This document shows, one piece after another, positions 55,258 to 64,000 of a stretch of 64,000 nt of DNA. The stretch spans positions 1 through 64,000 of the forward strand of contig NZ_PDWP01000016.1 of the NCBI RefSeq assembly GCF_010093235.1. The letters run 5' to 3'. A model generated the notes under the pieces. The model had not been told where the DNA came from. It did no database searches and worked only from the letters and a program-made list of their open reading frames with translations. Both the position numbers and the translations under genes were made by a program. Each line of letters opens with the position of its first letter. Positions within the stretch are counted from its first letter, which is position 1. The DNA comes from Pseudoxanthomonas suwonensis (GTDB lineage Bacteria > Pseudomonadota > Gammaproteobacteria > Xanthomonadales > Xanthomonadaceae).

Positions 55258-57372
55258 TCAGCCCGGCACGGGCACCAGCCCCCTGTCCTCGACCTCGTTC
55301 CGCAACTGTTGCACGATCCGCCCCTGGTCCATGACCAGGACGCGGTCGGCGCTGGCGATGGTTTCCGGGCGATGGGCCACGATCACCTTGGTGAGCAGCA
55401 GACCCTTGACCGCCTCGTTGACCAGGCGCTCGTTGGCCACGTCCAGGTGGCTGGTGGCCTCGTCCAGGAACAGCAGCTTCGGCTGCCGGTAGAGCGCGCG
55501 CGCCAGGATGATGCGCTGCTTTTGTCCGCCGGATAGTGAGCTGCCCATGTCGCCAATCAGGCCGTGGTAACCCATGGGCATGGCCACGATGTCGTCGTGG
55601 ATCGCGGCGAGCCGCGCGGCCTGCTCGAGCCGCTCCTGGTCGGCCTGCGGATCGAAGAAGCTGATGTTGTCGGCGATACTGCCCGCGAACAGCTGGTCGT
55701 CCTGCATGACGGCTCCAACGACGACGCGCAGGTTGCGCGGCCCGACCTTCTGCAGGTCGTAACCACCGATGCAGATGCGCCCCTCGCTGGGGCGCAGCAA
55801 GCCAAGCATCAGCTTGAGCAATGTTGTCTTGCCCCCGCCCGAGGCGCCCACGATCGCCACGGATTCGCCGGGCTCGATGGTGAAGCTGCAGTCCCTGAGG
55901 ACCCACGGCTCCCCTTCCCCGTAGCGGAACGACACCCCTTCCACCTCGATGCGCATATCCGGCGGCGTTGGCAGTTCGGGCAACGCCTCGTCCTCCTCCG
56001 GCTCCTGCAGCACGATGTCGGCCAGCCGCTCGCCATGCAGCCGCAGCATGCGGAACTCCACCCATCTGTCGACCAGCGCCGCCATCCGTCCGGCGAACTG
56101 GTCCTTGTATGCGAGATAGGCGATCAGCATGCCCACAGAGAAAACGTTCTGAAGTGCCAGCGCGGCGCCGATCCAGATCACCGCGATGCGTTCGACGCCG
56201 AAGACCAGCTGGCTTGCGCCACTGAAACCCAACCCCATGCGCGCCAGGCGGACCTCGTGGTTGACCGTCTCGACGAGCAGGTTCTCGTAGGCGGCGCGCC
56301 GACCGGGCTCGCCGCCGGCAACCTTGAGGCTCTGCATGCCCCGCAGGGATTCGAGCAGGTGGCTTTGCTGCTTCGCCGCGGCGACCAGCTGCCGCTCCGT
56401 GCCCTCCCGCACCGGCCTGTAGGCCAGTGCGCGGATTCCGATATACACGCCCACCGCGGCAAGCGTGACCAGTGCGAGCTTCCAGCTGTACAGAAGCATC
56501 AGTGCCAGGGTGGCCACGGCCATCAGCCCATCGATGATCGCTTCCACGAAGCTTGTGGTGAGCGTCTTCTGGATCGCCTGCACCGACGACATCCTCGAGG
56601 TGATGTCACCAAGGTGCCGCTTCTCGAAGAAGTCCAGGGGCAGCCGCAGCAGATGGGCGAACACGTTTCCGGCCCATTGCATCCCCAGGCGGCTGGACAG
56701 GTAGACGACGGACCAGCCCCGCAGCACGCCGATACCGACCTGCAGCAGGAGCGCAAGGCCGAAACCCAGGCCAAGCACTGTCAGCAGTTCCCGGTCCGCC
56801 GATACCAGTACCTGGTCGACCACCCACTGCATGAAGAACGGGGCCAGGACCACGAACACCTGCAGGGCCACCGAAAGCGTGAGCAGCTGCGCGAGCGCAG
56901 CCCAGAGCCCGCGCACAGGACCGGTGAGCTGGCTTGCACGCACGCTCGGAGCACTCCTGCGCGGCTTGAATCCAGGGCTTGGCGCAAGCTCCAGGGCGAT
57001 GCCGGTGAAGTGGTTCGAGACCTCCTGCAACGACAGGCGCCGCTCGCCGATGGCCGGATCCATGATGACGGCGCCGGAGCGCCCAACCCTGGCCAGCACC
57101 ACGAAATGGTTGAAATCCCAGTGCAGGACGCAGGGCAGGCGCAGCTTCCCCAGCTCATCCAGTTCCAGGCGCAAGGGACGCGCCGCCAGGCCGAGCTGTT
57201 GCGATACCCGGATCAGCTGGTCCAGACGTGCACCTTTCAACGAAAGCGGGAACTTCCGGCGCAGTTCCGCCAGCGAAACAGACAGGCCATGCGCCGCGCA
57301 AACCATCGCCAGCGACGCCAGTCCGCATTCGGCCGCTTCCGCCTGGAGCACGGGTCGCAGCTTGCCCAGCAT
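55258..57372 (-). CDS. Peptidase C39-containing ABC exporter (PCAT, CvaB-like)
   Basis: Such transporters cleave double-glycine leader peptides and export the mature peptide. The 704-residue protein has an N-terminal C39 peptidase: Q10, C16 in AECGLASLAMV, H89 in HWDFNHFVVL and D105 in MDPAIGERRL. Six membrane helices follow (about 150-430), then an ATPase with Walker A GASGGGKTT (near 505), signature LSGGQKQR and Walker B LLFLDEATSHLD. GGGAGGA lies 7 bases before ATG 57372. It is cotranscribed with an HlyD adaptor and a small peptide gene. Confidence 0.94.
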   Translation of the reverse strand: MLGKLRPVLQAEAAECGLASLAMVCAAHGLSVSLAELRRKFPLSLKGARLDQLIRVSQQLGLAARPLRLELDELGKLRLPCVLHWDFNHFVVLARVGRSGAVIMDPAIGERRLSLQEVSNHFTGIALELAPSPGFKPRRSAPSVRASQLTGPVRGLWAALAQLLTLSVALQVFVVLAPFFMQWVVDQVLVSADRELLTVLGLGFGLALLLQVGIGVLRGWSVVYLSSRLGMQWAGNVFAHLLRLPLDFFEKRHLGDITSRMSSVQAIQKTLTTSFVEAIIDGLMAVATLALMLLYSWKLALVTLAAVGVYIGIRALAYRPVREGTERQLVAAAKQQSHLLESLRGMQSLKVAGGEPGRRAAYENLLVETVNHEVRLARMGLGFSGASQLVFGVERIAVIWIGAALALQNVFSVGMLIAYLAYKDQFAGRMAALVDRWVEFRMLRLHGERLADIVLQEPEEDEALPELPTPPDMRIEVEGVSFRYGEGEPWVLRDCSFTIEPGESVAIVGASGGGKTTLLKLMLGLLRPSEGRICIGGYDLQKVGPRNLRVVVGAVMQDDQLFAGSIADNISFFDPQADQERLEQAARLAAIHDDIVAMPMGYHGLIGDMGSSLSGGQKQRIILARALYRQPKLLFLDEATSHLDVANERLVNEAVKGLLLTKVIVAHRPETIASADRVLVMDQGRIVQQLRNEVEDRGLVPVPG

Positions 57373-57644
57373 GATGTTTCCTCCCTGCGTATCGCATTCG
57401 CGCCGTAGGCCTCGGCGCCATGCGCGCAGCCGTTGGAGCGTGGCTGTCATTCCGCAGCAGCCTTGCCGCACCAGTCTTCCGGTGACGGCCGTGCGGGTCG
57501 GCGGATCGACGTGCAGGCGCGCAGGCACTGGGCCGTGGCGGCGGATGGAAGCCACCTGCCGCCACGGATCCACGACTGCGCATCACGTCCGCGGCAACCC
57601 CGGAGTCGGCGTCCGGGGGCCGCACACGCTCCGCAGGCTGCCGC

Positions 57645-57809
57645 TCACACCGTGTCGTCACCGGGCTCCCGTTCCCGGAGGACGGCGACCAGTTTCAACC
57701 ACCTGTCATGGAGGTAGCCCAGGCCACCTCCATGCACGGGCCGGAGGGGCGTCGCTACCACGACGCCTTCCGAGATGACGGTGATATCCGGATGCTCCAG
57801 CGTTCTCAT
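57645..57809 (-). CDS. Candidate exported peptide precursor with atypical double-glycine leader
   Basis: A 54-residue frame lies between hlyD and the C39 exporter with a strong AAGGAGG at 6-base spacing. Its start MRTLEHPDITVISEG fits the double-glycine leader pattern counted from G15: L at -12, acidic D at -8, I at -7, I at -4, G at -1. The -2 residue is E instead of G/A/S. Cleavage there would release a 39-residue peptide beginning VVVATPLRPVHGGGLGYLHD. An alternative GG lies at HGGG. It has no cysteines. The substrate role is inferred from gene position and leader shape. Confidence 0.65.
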   Translation of the reverse strand: MRTLEHPDITVISEGVVVATPLRPVHGGGLGYLHDRWLKLVAVLREREPGDDTV

Positions 57810-57871
57810 ATGCGCCTCCTTGCGCGTTGCGGCACGTTCCCCGTGCCATGGGCTCCCCCGGTCCACTCCCC

Positions 57872-59134
57872 TTACCCGGCCATCCGTCCCCTTACCGTCC
57901 AAAGCGGTTCCAGGAGCCATTCGACGAGCCTGCGCTCCTCGCCGAGGATGTCCGCTTCCAGCAGCATCCCCGGCCGCAACGCCTCCGCCTTTCCATAGGC
58001 ACGGATGTCCTGCGCGGGAACGGCCACGGTCACGCGATAGAAGGGTTCGAGTGCCTGTCCGCTGCCGAGCAGCGCAACCAGCTCGTCGGGTCGCAGGGCG
58101 CTGCGGCTGATGCGGGTGACGGTACCGCGCTGGTGTCCGAACTTCTGGTACGGGAAGGCCTGGTAGCGGAGCATCACCGCATCCCCCGGGGCGATGAATC
58201 CAATCGCGCGACTTGGCACGAGCAGCTCCGCTTCCAGGCGCCCCTCGCCTGGCAGGATCGACAGCAGCGGCTGTCCTGCCTGGAGCGATTGTCCGGTCTT
58301 GGCCAGCTGGGTGGACACGATCCCGCCGACCGGCGCGCTCACGACCAGTTCGCCCCTTGCGCGCGTCTCGACCTGTTCCTGCTCCAGTGCCGCCAGGTCG
58401 CGCAGGTGCCCGGCTTCGAGGGCATCACGCTGTGCCGGGAGCTCGTCCAGCGCCTGCTGCAACTGGACAAGCAGGCGGCGCGTGGCGACCGCCTGGCGCT
58501 CGAGCGCCTGGACTTCGGCCAGCTGGGCCAGTGCAGTCGACTCCTGTTGCCTGATCTGCAGGAGACTCACGTACCGGTCGTCCTGCAACTGGCGCAGCCT
58601 ATGCAGGGTTTCCCGCGCAAGCCGTACCTGCGCCCGGCGCGTCGCGATCTCGGCCTCCACCTGCGCCAGCTCCTGGCGCGCCGCGCCCAGCTGGTTCCGC
58701 AGGCCGGCGTCCTGGGCCGAAAGCTGCGCCCTCTGCGCGACATAAGCCGCTTCCAGCCCCTCCCGCCTGCGGCGCAGGCGCTCCTCGAGCGCGGCCAGCG
58801 TATCCCCGGCCTGGCGGGTGACGCGCGGCACTGCAACGGTCGCCAGTAGCTGGCCAGCCTCCACGCGTGCGCCCTCGCGCACGTCGACCGCGACAACCAC
58901 GCCCGTGGCGGGTGCGACCACCATGGCCATGCCATCGGTCGGCACCAGTTGCCCGGATACCGTGGAGCGCCGGGTATAGGTCCCTAGCAGCAGGAACAGC
59001 AGCACCGCCGATGCCGCCAGCAGCGCGGCCGCGGTGAGCAGCCACAGTCCCAGCGGCTGCGCGAGCGAGACGGCGCCCAGCCACTGGCCCCGCCTGGCCT
59101 CCAGCGCTTCCCTGCGGAACAGCTCCAGGGTCAT
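57872..59134 (-). CDS. HlyD-family membrane fusion protein (CvaA-like)
   Basis: The periplasmic adaptor links the C39 exporter to an outer-membrane channel. The 420-residue protein has an N-terminal cytoplasmic stretch, one membrane helix (LWLLTAAALLAASAVLLFLL), a lipoyl-type segment (VAPATGVVVAVDVREGARVE), a long coiled-coil hairpin (about 110-270) and a second lipoyl half (VSAPVGGIVSTQLAKTGQSL). The ATG at 59134 overlaps the stop of a 43-codon frame. The outer-membrane partner (TolC) is not in the window. Confidence 0.92.
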   Translation of the reverse strand: MTLELFRREALEARRGQWLGAVSLAQPLGLWLLTAAALLAASAVLLFLLLGTYTRRSTVSGQLVPTDGMAMVVAPATGVVVAVDVREGARVEAGQLLATVAVPRVTRQAGDTLAALEERLRRRREGLEAAYVAQRAQLSAQDAGLRNQLGAARQELAQVEAEIATRRAQVRLARETLHRLRQLQDDRYVSLLQIRQQESTALAQLAEVQALERQAVATRRLLVQLQQALDELPAQRDALEAGHLRDLAALEQEQVETRARGELVVSAPVGGIVSTQLAKTGQSLQAGQPLLSILPGEGRLEAELLVPSRAIGFIAPGDAVMLRYQAFPYQKFGHQRGTVTRISRSALRPDELVALLGSGQALEPFYRVTVAVPAQDIRAYGKAEALRPGMLLEADILGEERRLVEWLLEPLWTVRGRMAG

Positions 59135-59262
59135 GGCCGCCGCCCCCGGGAACGCCGGAGCGCCTTGCGCGCTCCCCGACCTTGTCGGCAATACCGGACG
59201 CCGCGAGCGGTCGCGCCCGGCATGCGGACACGCGCCCACTGGTTGGCCGCATGTTTCCTCAT
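59131..59262 (-). CDS. Possible small basic peptide upstream of hlyD
   Basis: A 43-codon frame starts MRKHAANQWARVRMPG and ends RSRGRRP. It has AGGGAG at 7-8 base spacing and overlaps the hlyD start as ATGA, the layout of a coupled gene. About a third of residues are basic. Third-position GC is lower than in the neighbours, so it may be a translated leader or a chance frame rather than a functional peptide. Confidence 0.35.
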   Translation of the reverse strand: MRKHAANQWARVRMPGATARGVRYCRQGRGARKALRRSRGRRP

Positions 59263-59558
59263 CGCCCACTCCCTGGACTGCCGGCGGACGCCTCCATGCG
59301 TCCGGCCGATATCGACGACATTCCGTGTCATCGGCGATCGATACTGCCGCCGGTCCGCGGGGGCGGCAAGGCGCCGACGACGGCGTTCCTGCAACGGGCG
59401 TTTGCACTCGCGCCCCCGAGGCACTGGCACTTCTACCGGGCTGAAACCGCTGCAAGCGGAACTGGACAACCTGGCCAGGAACACTTGCCACTGCCGTTGC
59501 CCTGCGCTCGATCGTGGCGCTAGGCTTCGGCCACTGCCACGGATCGGCAGGAGGACGC

Positions 59559-59927
59559 ATGCAGCTTTCCATGAGGATAAGGATCGCGCGTCAGCGGGCG
59601 CGCCTGTCGCAGGAGGCCCTTGCCGCGCAGCTCGGCGTGACCCGGGGCGCGGTCGCCAACTGGGAATGTTCGGTGGGTGTCATGCCTGCGACCACGCGCC
59701 TGGAGCGCCTTGCCCAGGTCACCGGGGTCTGCTTCGAATGGCTGGCCACCGGCCGTGGTCCGGTTGCCTACGAGAAGGCGGCCGAGCCCACGGCGGAAGG
59801 GGAATGGGTGGCCGACCCGGCCGAGCGCCGCCTGGTCCAGGCTTACCGGGCCTCCAGCCGGCCGGTGCAACGGATGCTGGAACGCCTGGCCGAGATCCAG
59901 CTGGTCGGCGAACGCCGGCGGGCCTGA
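59559..59927 (+). CDS. XRE-family helix-turn-helix regulator
   Basis: A 122-residue protein with an N-terminal Cro/CI-type DNA-binding domain: RIARQRARLSQEALAAQLGV then TRGAVANWECS. A C-terminal helical part follows without an obvious ligand domain. AGGAGG lies 5 bases before the ATG. It is divergent from the hlyD-peptide-exporter operon across 296 bases and is the likely local regulator. Confidence 0.87.
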   Translation: MQLSMRIRIARQRARLSQEALAAQLGVTRGAVANWECSVGVMPATTRLERLAQVTGVCFEWLATGRGPVAYEKAAEPTAEGEWVADPAERRLVQAYRASSRPVQRMLERLAEIQLVGERRRA

Positions 59928-60042
59928 GGCGGGCGACCCGACTGGAGGATGCGGCCTGGCCATCCGGTCGGGTCGAGCCGGCCTGGACGTCATGCACTCC
60001 GCGAAGCCACGTGCGCGCACACGGCGCACGCGGCTGTGGATG

Positions 60043-60699
60043 TCAGTCCAGCTCGGCGCAGTCGGCGCGGCGCACCTCGGCGACGAAGCGGCGCATCTCG
60101 TCGCCGTCCTTGATGCCGGGGGAAAGCTCGATGCCGCTGGCCACGTCCACCGCCCACGGCAGGGTCGCGGCGATGGCCTCGTAGACGTTGTCGGGAGTCA
60201 GGCCGCCGGCCAGGACGAAGGGCCGGTGCAGGCCAGTAGGCAGCCGCCGCCAGTCGAAGGCATGGCCGCTGCCGCCGGCGCCGCCGGTGGCGTGGCTGTC
60301 GAACAGGAAGGCGGCGGCGTTGGGCCAGCGCTGCTGCAGGGTCTGCGCGTCCCAGGCGTTGCCCTCGCCCATGGGGACGGCCTTCATGTAGGGCACGCGA
60401 AACGAGCGGCAGAAGGCGTCGTCCTCGTTGCCATGGAACTGCAGCAGCGCCGGACGGATCTGCCGCACGACCTCGCGCACTTCCTCGGCGCTGTTGTCGC
60501 GGAACAGGGCCACCGCGCTGACCAGCGGCGCCATCGCCAGGCGCAGCTGGCGCGCCGCGACGGGGGTCACCTGGCGCGGGCTTCCTTCCGCGAAGATGAA
60601 ACCGACGGCATCCACGCCGAGCTCGCTGGCCAGGCGTACGTCGCCCGGGCGCGTCATGCCACAGAACTTGATCCTTGTCCGGTACAGCGCTCGGCTCAC
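60043..60699 (-). CDS. trpF: Phosphoribosylanthranilate isomerase
   Basis: TrpF performs the Amadori rearrangement in tryptophan synthesis. The 218-residue TIM barrel has the catalytic cysteine C13 in KFCGMTR, the aspartate in [15 protein letters not shown] and the phosphate site [10 protein letters not shown] plus VDVASGIE. The GTG start overlaps the truA stop as GTGA. This truA-trpF pairing is common in gammaproteobacteria. Confidence 0.93.
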   Translation of the reverse strand: MSRALYRTRIKFCGMTRPGDVRLASELGVDAVGFIFAEGSPRQVTPVAARQLRLAMAPLVSAVALFRDNSAEEVREVVRQIRPALLQFHGNEDDAFCRSFRVPYMKAVPMGEGNAWDAQTLQQRWPNAAAFLFDSHATGGAGGSGHAFDWRRLPTGLHRPFVLAGGLTPDNVYEAIAATLPWAVDVASGIELSPGIKDGDEMRRFVAEVRRADCAELD

Positions 60700-61469
60700 A
60701 GCGTCACCTCCGACGGCAGGCCCCACTCGGCAGGGTACAGCGGACGCAGGAATACCAGGCCCTGGGGCGGCGCGGTCGGCCCGGCCAGGGCGCGATCGCG
60801 TCCCGCGAGCAGGCGGGCGATCCAGCCCTCGTCCTGGGCTCCAGCCCCCACCTCCAGCAGCGAACCGACGATGTTGCGGACCATGTGGTGCAGGAACGCG
60901 TTGGCCTGTACCTCGATGGAGACCGTTTCGCCGCTGCGGCGTACCTGGATGTCCTGCAGGTTGCGGCGCGCGTGGGGTGCCTGGCAATGCACGGTGCGGA
61001 AGGCGCTGAAGTCGTTCTCGCCCAGCAGCGCCTGGGCGGCACGGTGCATCGCGTCCGCATCCAGCGGGCGCCGTTCCCAGGCCATCGTCGTGCGGTACAG
61101 CGCGGGCCGCACCGGACGATTGACCAGGGTGTAGCGATAGCGTCGGGCGCGCGCGGAGAAGCGCGCGTGAAAAGACCCGTCCACCGGCACGCACCAGCGC
61201 ACGCACACCGTCGGCGGCAGGCGCCCGGTCACGCCCAGGGTCCAGGCCCTGGGGTCGCGTTCGGCGGTGCTGTCGAAGTGCGCCACCTGGCATTCGGCGT
61301 GGACGCCGGCGTCGGTGCGCCCGGCGCAACTGACGGTGATCTCCTGGTCGGCCCCCGAGGACAGCGCCCGCTCGAGCGTGGCCTGCACCGTCGGCGGACC
61401 GGACGGGCCCAGGCCCTGCCAGCCCTGGACCCCGCCGCCGTCGTATTCGCCGCCCAGCGCGTAGCGCAC
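60696..61469 (-). CDS. truA: tRNA pseudouridine(38-40) synthase
   Basis: TruA modifies the anticodon arm of many tRNAs. The 257 residues contain the catalytic D53 in [10 protein letters not shown], plus [17 protein letters not shown] and [15 protein letters not shown]. The start is GTG, 5 bases after the fimV stop; no better in-frame start is available. Confidence 0.93.
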   Translation of the reverse strand: MRYALGGEYDGGGVQGWQGLGPSGPPTVQATLERALSSGADQEITVSCAGRTDAGVHAECQVAHFDSTAERDPRAWTLGVTGRLPPTVCVRWCVPVDGSFHARFSARARRYRYTLVNRPVRPALYRTTMAWERRPLDADAMHRAAQALLGENDFSAFRTVHCQAPHARRNLQDIQVRRSGETVSIEVQANAFLHHMVRNIVGSLLEVGAGAQDEGWIARLLAGRDRALAGPTAPPQGLVFLRPLYPAEWGLPSEVTL

Positions 61470-61474
61470 CGCCG

Positions 61475-63283
61475 TCAGCCGATCTCGCGAAGCAGCTGCG
61501 CCGCCTCGTCGCGCGCGGCCGGATCCTGGCCGGCCAGCACCTCACGAAGCAGGGTGCGCGCGGTGTCGACGTCGCCCAGGTCCAGGTAGGCCACCGCCAG
61601 TTCCAGGCGCTCGCGGCCGGCCGGGGCCGGGTTCAAGGGGGTAAAGGCCGAGGCGTCGTCAGGCCAGGCCGGCGCCGGGGCGCGCGGGGCCGGAGCCGGC
61701 TCCACCCGCGGGGCTTCCTCCACCGGCTCGTCCTCGTGCGGCGGGAAGGCCAGTTCCTGCACCGGCCCCTCGTCGGCATACGCGTCATGCTCGACCGGAT
61801 GCGGCTCCAGTTCCGGCGCATCGACGGCGACCACCGGGTCGGCCACGACATGGTTGGACGGTGCGGCGGCAGCCAGCGAGGCGGCATCGAAACGGCCGGG
61901 GCTGCGGCTGACCGGGATCGGCAGCGGCTTGGGCTTGCGCGCGAACCACCAGGCCACGACCGCACCCGCGGCCACCACCAGCAGCACCAGCGGCCACAGG
62001 CCCAGGCCATCGCCGCCGGACGCCTTGTCCACCTGCGCCAGGCGCTGCTGCGCCGCGGCCAGCTCGCTGTCCTTCAGCTCGATCAGCTTCATCTGCTGCT
62101 GCTGCAGCTTCTCAAGTTCCTCGAGCCGGCTGCGCAGTTCCTGCACCTCCGATTCGCGGGCGGCCAGGTCTTCCTGAGCCTGGCGCAGTTGTTCGTTAGC
62201 CAGCATGTCGCCCTCGCCACCATTGCCCAGTCCGGATGTCGCCGCCTGCGTGCCCTCGGCCGCGACGGCCGGCGCGATCTCAAGCCGTGCCCCGGAGGGC
62301 GCGGCTCCGGCACCGGGCCCCGGAGCCGGAGCGGCTCCGCGTTCGATGGTGCCCTGCTGGTCCGGGGCGCCGGCCACGGCCGGTTGCGGCACCGGCTGCG
62401 AGAGCTGGCGCCACTGCGCGGTCTGCTCGCGCACCAGCGACGCGGCGGTGGTCCGGTCGGCGAAGTCCTCCTGCCCGGGCATGCGCAGCACGGCGCCCGC
62501 ACGCACCCGGTGGATGTTGCCGCCGATGAAGGCCTCGGGGTTGGCGCGCAGCAGCGCGATCATCGCCTGGTCGCGGTTGTAGCCGCGGCGGTCCATGGCG
62601 GCCACCACGTGCGAAAGCGTCTGCCCGCGCTCGACCCGGGCCAGGACCTCGCCAGGCGCGGCGCTGGCGGCGACCGGGGCAGGCGCCGGCGGCGCGCGCA
62701 CCGGGGCGGGAGCCGCCGGGGCTTCCGTGGCCGGCGCCGGCGCGGGCGCCGGGGGCGGCAGCGGCATGGCCGGTTCCGGCTCGCGCACGATCATGTCCGA
62801 CGGCAGCGCCTGCGGCGCCTCGATCACCGGCGCCTCGATCACCGGCGCATCGATCGCCACCGCGCTCTGCGGGGCGTCGACCAGCGCCGAGTACTCGCGC
62901 ACCAGCCGGCCCTGGCCCCAGTCCACTTCCAGCAGGAAGGACAGCGACGGCGTGTCGACCGGCGCGGCGCTGGTCACCCGCACCACGGCGCGACCGTTGG
63001 CGTCGGCACTGATCTCGAACTGCAGGTCGCGCACCAGGCCGCTGGGCGGCGCCAGGCCGACGCGGGCGAAGGTCTCGGCCGAAGCCAGCCGCACCCGGGC
63101 GTTCTCGAGCTCGCCGGGCTGGTTGGAGATGATCGGAATCTCGGCCAGCAGCGGTTGGCCCGGGCCGGACAGCACCCGGATCTGTCCCAGGCCCAGCGCC
63201 AGCGCGCTGCTGCTTATCAGCAGCAGGGCGGTCGCCACCAGCCATTGCAACGGGCGTCGCGCGCCCTTTCCCCTGTTTTCCAT
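61475..63283 (-). CDS. fimV: FimV/HubP-family inner-membrane protein
   Basis: FimV-type proteins bind peptidoglycan and organise type IV pili or polar structures. The 602-residue product has a signal sequence, an N-terminal FimV domain ([20 protein letters not shown]), an Ala/Pro-rich linker, a LysM-like segment ([20 protein letters not shown]), a coiled coil ([20 protein letters not shown]), one membrane helix ([19 protein letters not shown]) and a C-terminal TPR-like cytoplasmic motif. It is shorter than Pseudomonas FimV. The order fimV-truA-trpF is widespread. Confidence 0.92.
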   Translation of the reverse strand: MENRGKGARRPLQWLVATALLLISSSALALGLGQIRVLSGPGQPLLAEIPIISNQPGELENARVRLASAETFARVGLAPPSGLVRDLQFEISADANGRAVVRVTSAAPVDTPSLSFLLEVDWGQGRLVREYSALVDAPQSAVAIDAPVIEAPVIEAPQALPSDMIVREPEPAMPLPPPAPAPAPATEAPAAPAPVRAPPAPAPVAASAAPGEVLARVERGQTLSHVVAAMDRRGYNRDQAMIALLRANPEAFIGGNIHRVRAGAVLRMPGQEDFADRTTAASLVREQTAQWRQLSQPVPQPAVAGAPDQQGTIERGAAPAPGPGAGAAPSGARLEIAPAVAAEGTQAATSGLGNGGEGDMLANEQLRQAQEDLAARESEVQELRSRLEELEKLQQQQMKLIELKDSELAAAQQRLAQVDKASGGDGLGLWPLVLLVVAAGAVVAWWFARKPKPLPIPVSRSPGRFDAASLAAAAPSNHVVADPVVAVDAPELEPHPVEHDAYADEGPVQELAFPPHEDEPVEEAPRVEPAPAPRAPAPAWPDDASAFTPLNPAPAGRERLELAVAYLDLGDVDTARTLLREVLAGQDPAARDEAAQLLREIG

Positions 63284-63290
63284 GGCGCGA

Positions 63291-63296
63291 ACTATA
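63291..63296 (-). promoter_or_regulatory. Candidate -10 box for a leaderless fimV transcript
   Basis: TATAGT on the minus strand ends 7 bases before the fimV ATG with no Shine-Dalgarno sequence. Transcription would begin at or next to the start codon. A -35 is not obvious. Confidence 0.4.
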
Positions 63297-63430
63297 GCCG
63301 TTTCATGGTTATGACCGCAGCGCCGTGCCCCGCGGTATGGTCCGGGGCGTCGACCGGATATGGGCAAGGGCCGGGTCCGGGGACGCCGGGTCAAGGGGGC
63401 GGCGCCGGCAAGGGTCCGTTCCTGGCCAGT

Positions 63431-63459
63431 CCCGGATGCGCTTCGCTTATCCGGGCTAC
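63431..63459. repeat. Single GTAG-type REP element
   Basis: CCCGGATGCGCTTCGCTTAT followed by CCGGGCTAC is the same palindrome as the second unit at 12500-12528. It lies between fimV and asd, next to the asd terminator. Confidence 0.85.
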
Positions 63460-63473
63460 GGGCTACGCCGCCG

Positions 63474-63503
63474 AAAACGAAAAAGCCGGGGCTAGGCCCC
63501 GGC
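63474..63503 (-). terminator. Rho-independent terminator of asd
   Basis: GCCGGGGC (63485-63492) pairs with GCCCCGGC (63496-63503) around TAG. On the minus strand it is followed by TTTTTCGTTTT. It lies 50 bases after the asd stop. Confidence 0.9.
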
Positions 63504-63553
63504 TTCGACTGTGCCGTGGAGGGGGGGGCAACGCCCCACCCCACCCTGCCGGA

Positions 63554-64000
63554 TCAGCCGCCGGCGGCGACCAGTTCGGCCAGCTGCACCGCGTTGAGCG
63601 CGGCGCCCTTGCGGATGTTGTCCGAGACGATCCACAGGTTCAGGCCGCGCGGATGCGAGATGTCCTCGCGGATGCGGCCCACGTACACCGGGTCGGTACC
63701 CGAGGCGTGGGTGACCGGGGTCGGGTAGCCGCCGGCCTTGCGCTCGTCGACCACTTCCACGCCCGGCGAGCGCTCCAGCAGTTCGCGCGCGGCCTCGACC
63801 GTGACCTTCTTCTTCGTCTCGATGGCCACGGCCTCGGAGTGGCCGTAGAACACCGGCACGCGCACCGCGGTCGGGTTCACCTGGATGCTGTCGTCGCCGA
63901 GGATCTTGCGGGTCTCCCAGACCAGCTTCATCTCCTCCTTGGTGAAGCCGTTGTCCAGGAAGTCGTCGATGTGCGGGATCAGGTTGAACGCGATCTGCAC
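63554..64000 (-). CDS. asd: Aspartate-semialdehyde dehydrogenase, C-terminal part
   Basis: Asd reduces aspartyl phosphate to aspartate semialdehyde, the step between the two activities of ThrA. The 148 residues seen begin inside the gene (frame open to the window edge) at [20 protein letters not shown] and include [17 protein letters not shown] with a conserved histidine, and the C-terminal [20 protein letters not shown]. The N-terminal NADP domain lies beyond 64000. A terminator follows the stop. Confidence 0.93.
   Translation of the reverse strand: MQIAFNLIPHIDDFLDNGFTKEEMKLVWETRKILGDDSIQVNPTAVRVPVFYGHSEAVAIETKKKVTVEAARELLERSPGVEVVDERKAGGYPTPVTHASGTDPVYVGRIREDISHPRGLNLWIVSDNIRKGAALNAVQLAELVAAGG

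Noticed and set aside
57373-57573. N-terminal extension of the C39 exporter
   Set aside because: The frame is open, but GGGAGGA sits ideally before ATG 57372, and the C39 domain starts just after it with Q10 and C16 in the normal places.

Overview
The window is high-GC (roughly 70%), densely coded chromosomal DNA of a gammaproteobacterium. Gene content and order point to the Xanthomonadaceae (Xanthomonas, Stenotrophomonas, Lysobacter, Pseudoxanthomonas, Luteimonas group): sdhCDAB, an Entner-Doudoroff operon, a TonB-dependent-receptor sugar locus, a System I cytochrome c maturation cluster, class III PHA synthase, FimV beside truA-trpF, and GTAG-type REP palindromes. The genus cannot be fixed from sequence alone. 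Frequent ATGA, GTGA and TGATG stop/start overlaps show many translationally coupled operons.

Layout. 1-4.1 kb: sdhC-sdhD-sdhA-sdhB on the minus strand, headed by a 56-codon SDHAF4-type (DUF1674) assembly factor, divergent from ygfZ. 5.0-12.4 kb: an orphan MalK/UgpC-type ATPase, then zwf-glk-pgl-edd-eda (glucose to pyruvate plus glyceraldehyde 3-phosphate), a terminator and a REP pair. 12.6-24.7 kb: a minus-strand carbohydrate locus of LacI regulator, TonB receptor, GH144-type lipoprotein, sugar-binding protein, two permeases and a discoidin/six-hairpin glycosidase. It has no ATPase, so the orphan ATPase upstream of zwf may serve it. 24.7-28.7 kb: YciI protein, scpA-scpB-rluB. 29-32.3 kb: exported protein, omega-amidase and KMTB transaminase set among heptanucleotide repeats, and a DUF3293 protein. 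32.5-39.5 kb: ccmABCDEFGHI. 39.6-41.5 kb: MetX-family acyltransferase, cysteine dioxygenase, tRNA-Leu(CAA). 41.7-47.1 kb: small conserved proteins, phaE-phaC-DUF5329-pspC, pssA. 47.2-48.9 kb: 3-hydroxybutyrate dehydrogenase, a repeat rich in DnaA-box matches, and a Nudix hydrolase. 48.9-54.1 kb: thrA-thrB-thrC behind a Thr/Ile-rich leader peptide. 54.3-59.9 kb: an accessory island with a decayed gene, a small membrane protein, a C39 peptidase/ABC exporter, a 54-residue candidate substrate peptide, an HlyD adaptor and an XRE regulator. 59.9-64 kb: fimV-truA-trpF and the 3' part of asd.

The least ordinary items are: (i) the peptide-export cassette, whose candidate precursor has a double-glycine-type leader ending in EG; (ii) a 126-bp-period repeat carrying four DnaA-box matches; (iii) a PhaE subunit fused to a histone-like Ala/Lys/Pro tail resembling PhaF; (iv) two one-base frameshifts, in ccmH and in the GH144 gene, each just before an overlapping downstream start, suggesting either assembly indels or real lesions; (v) possible leaderless promoters before ccmA, metX and fimV.
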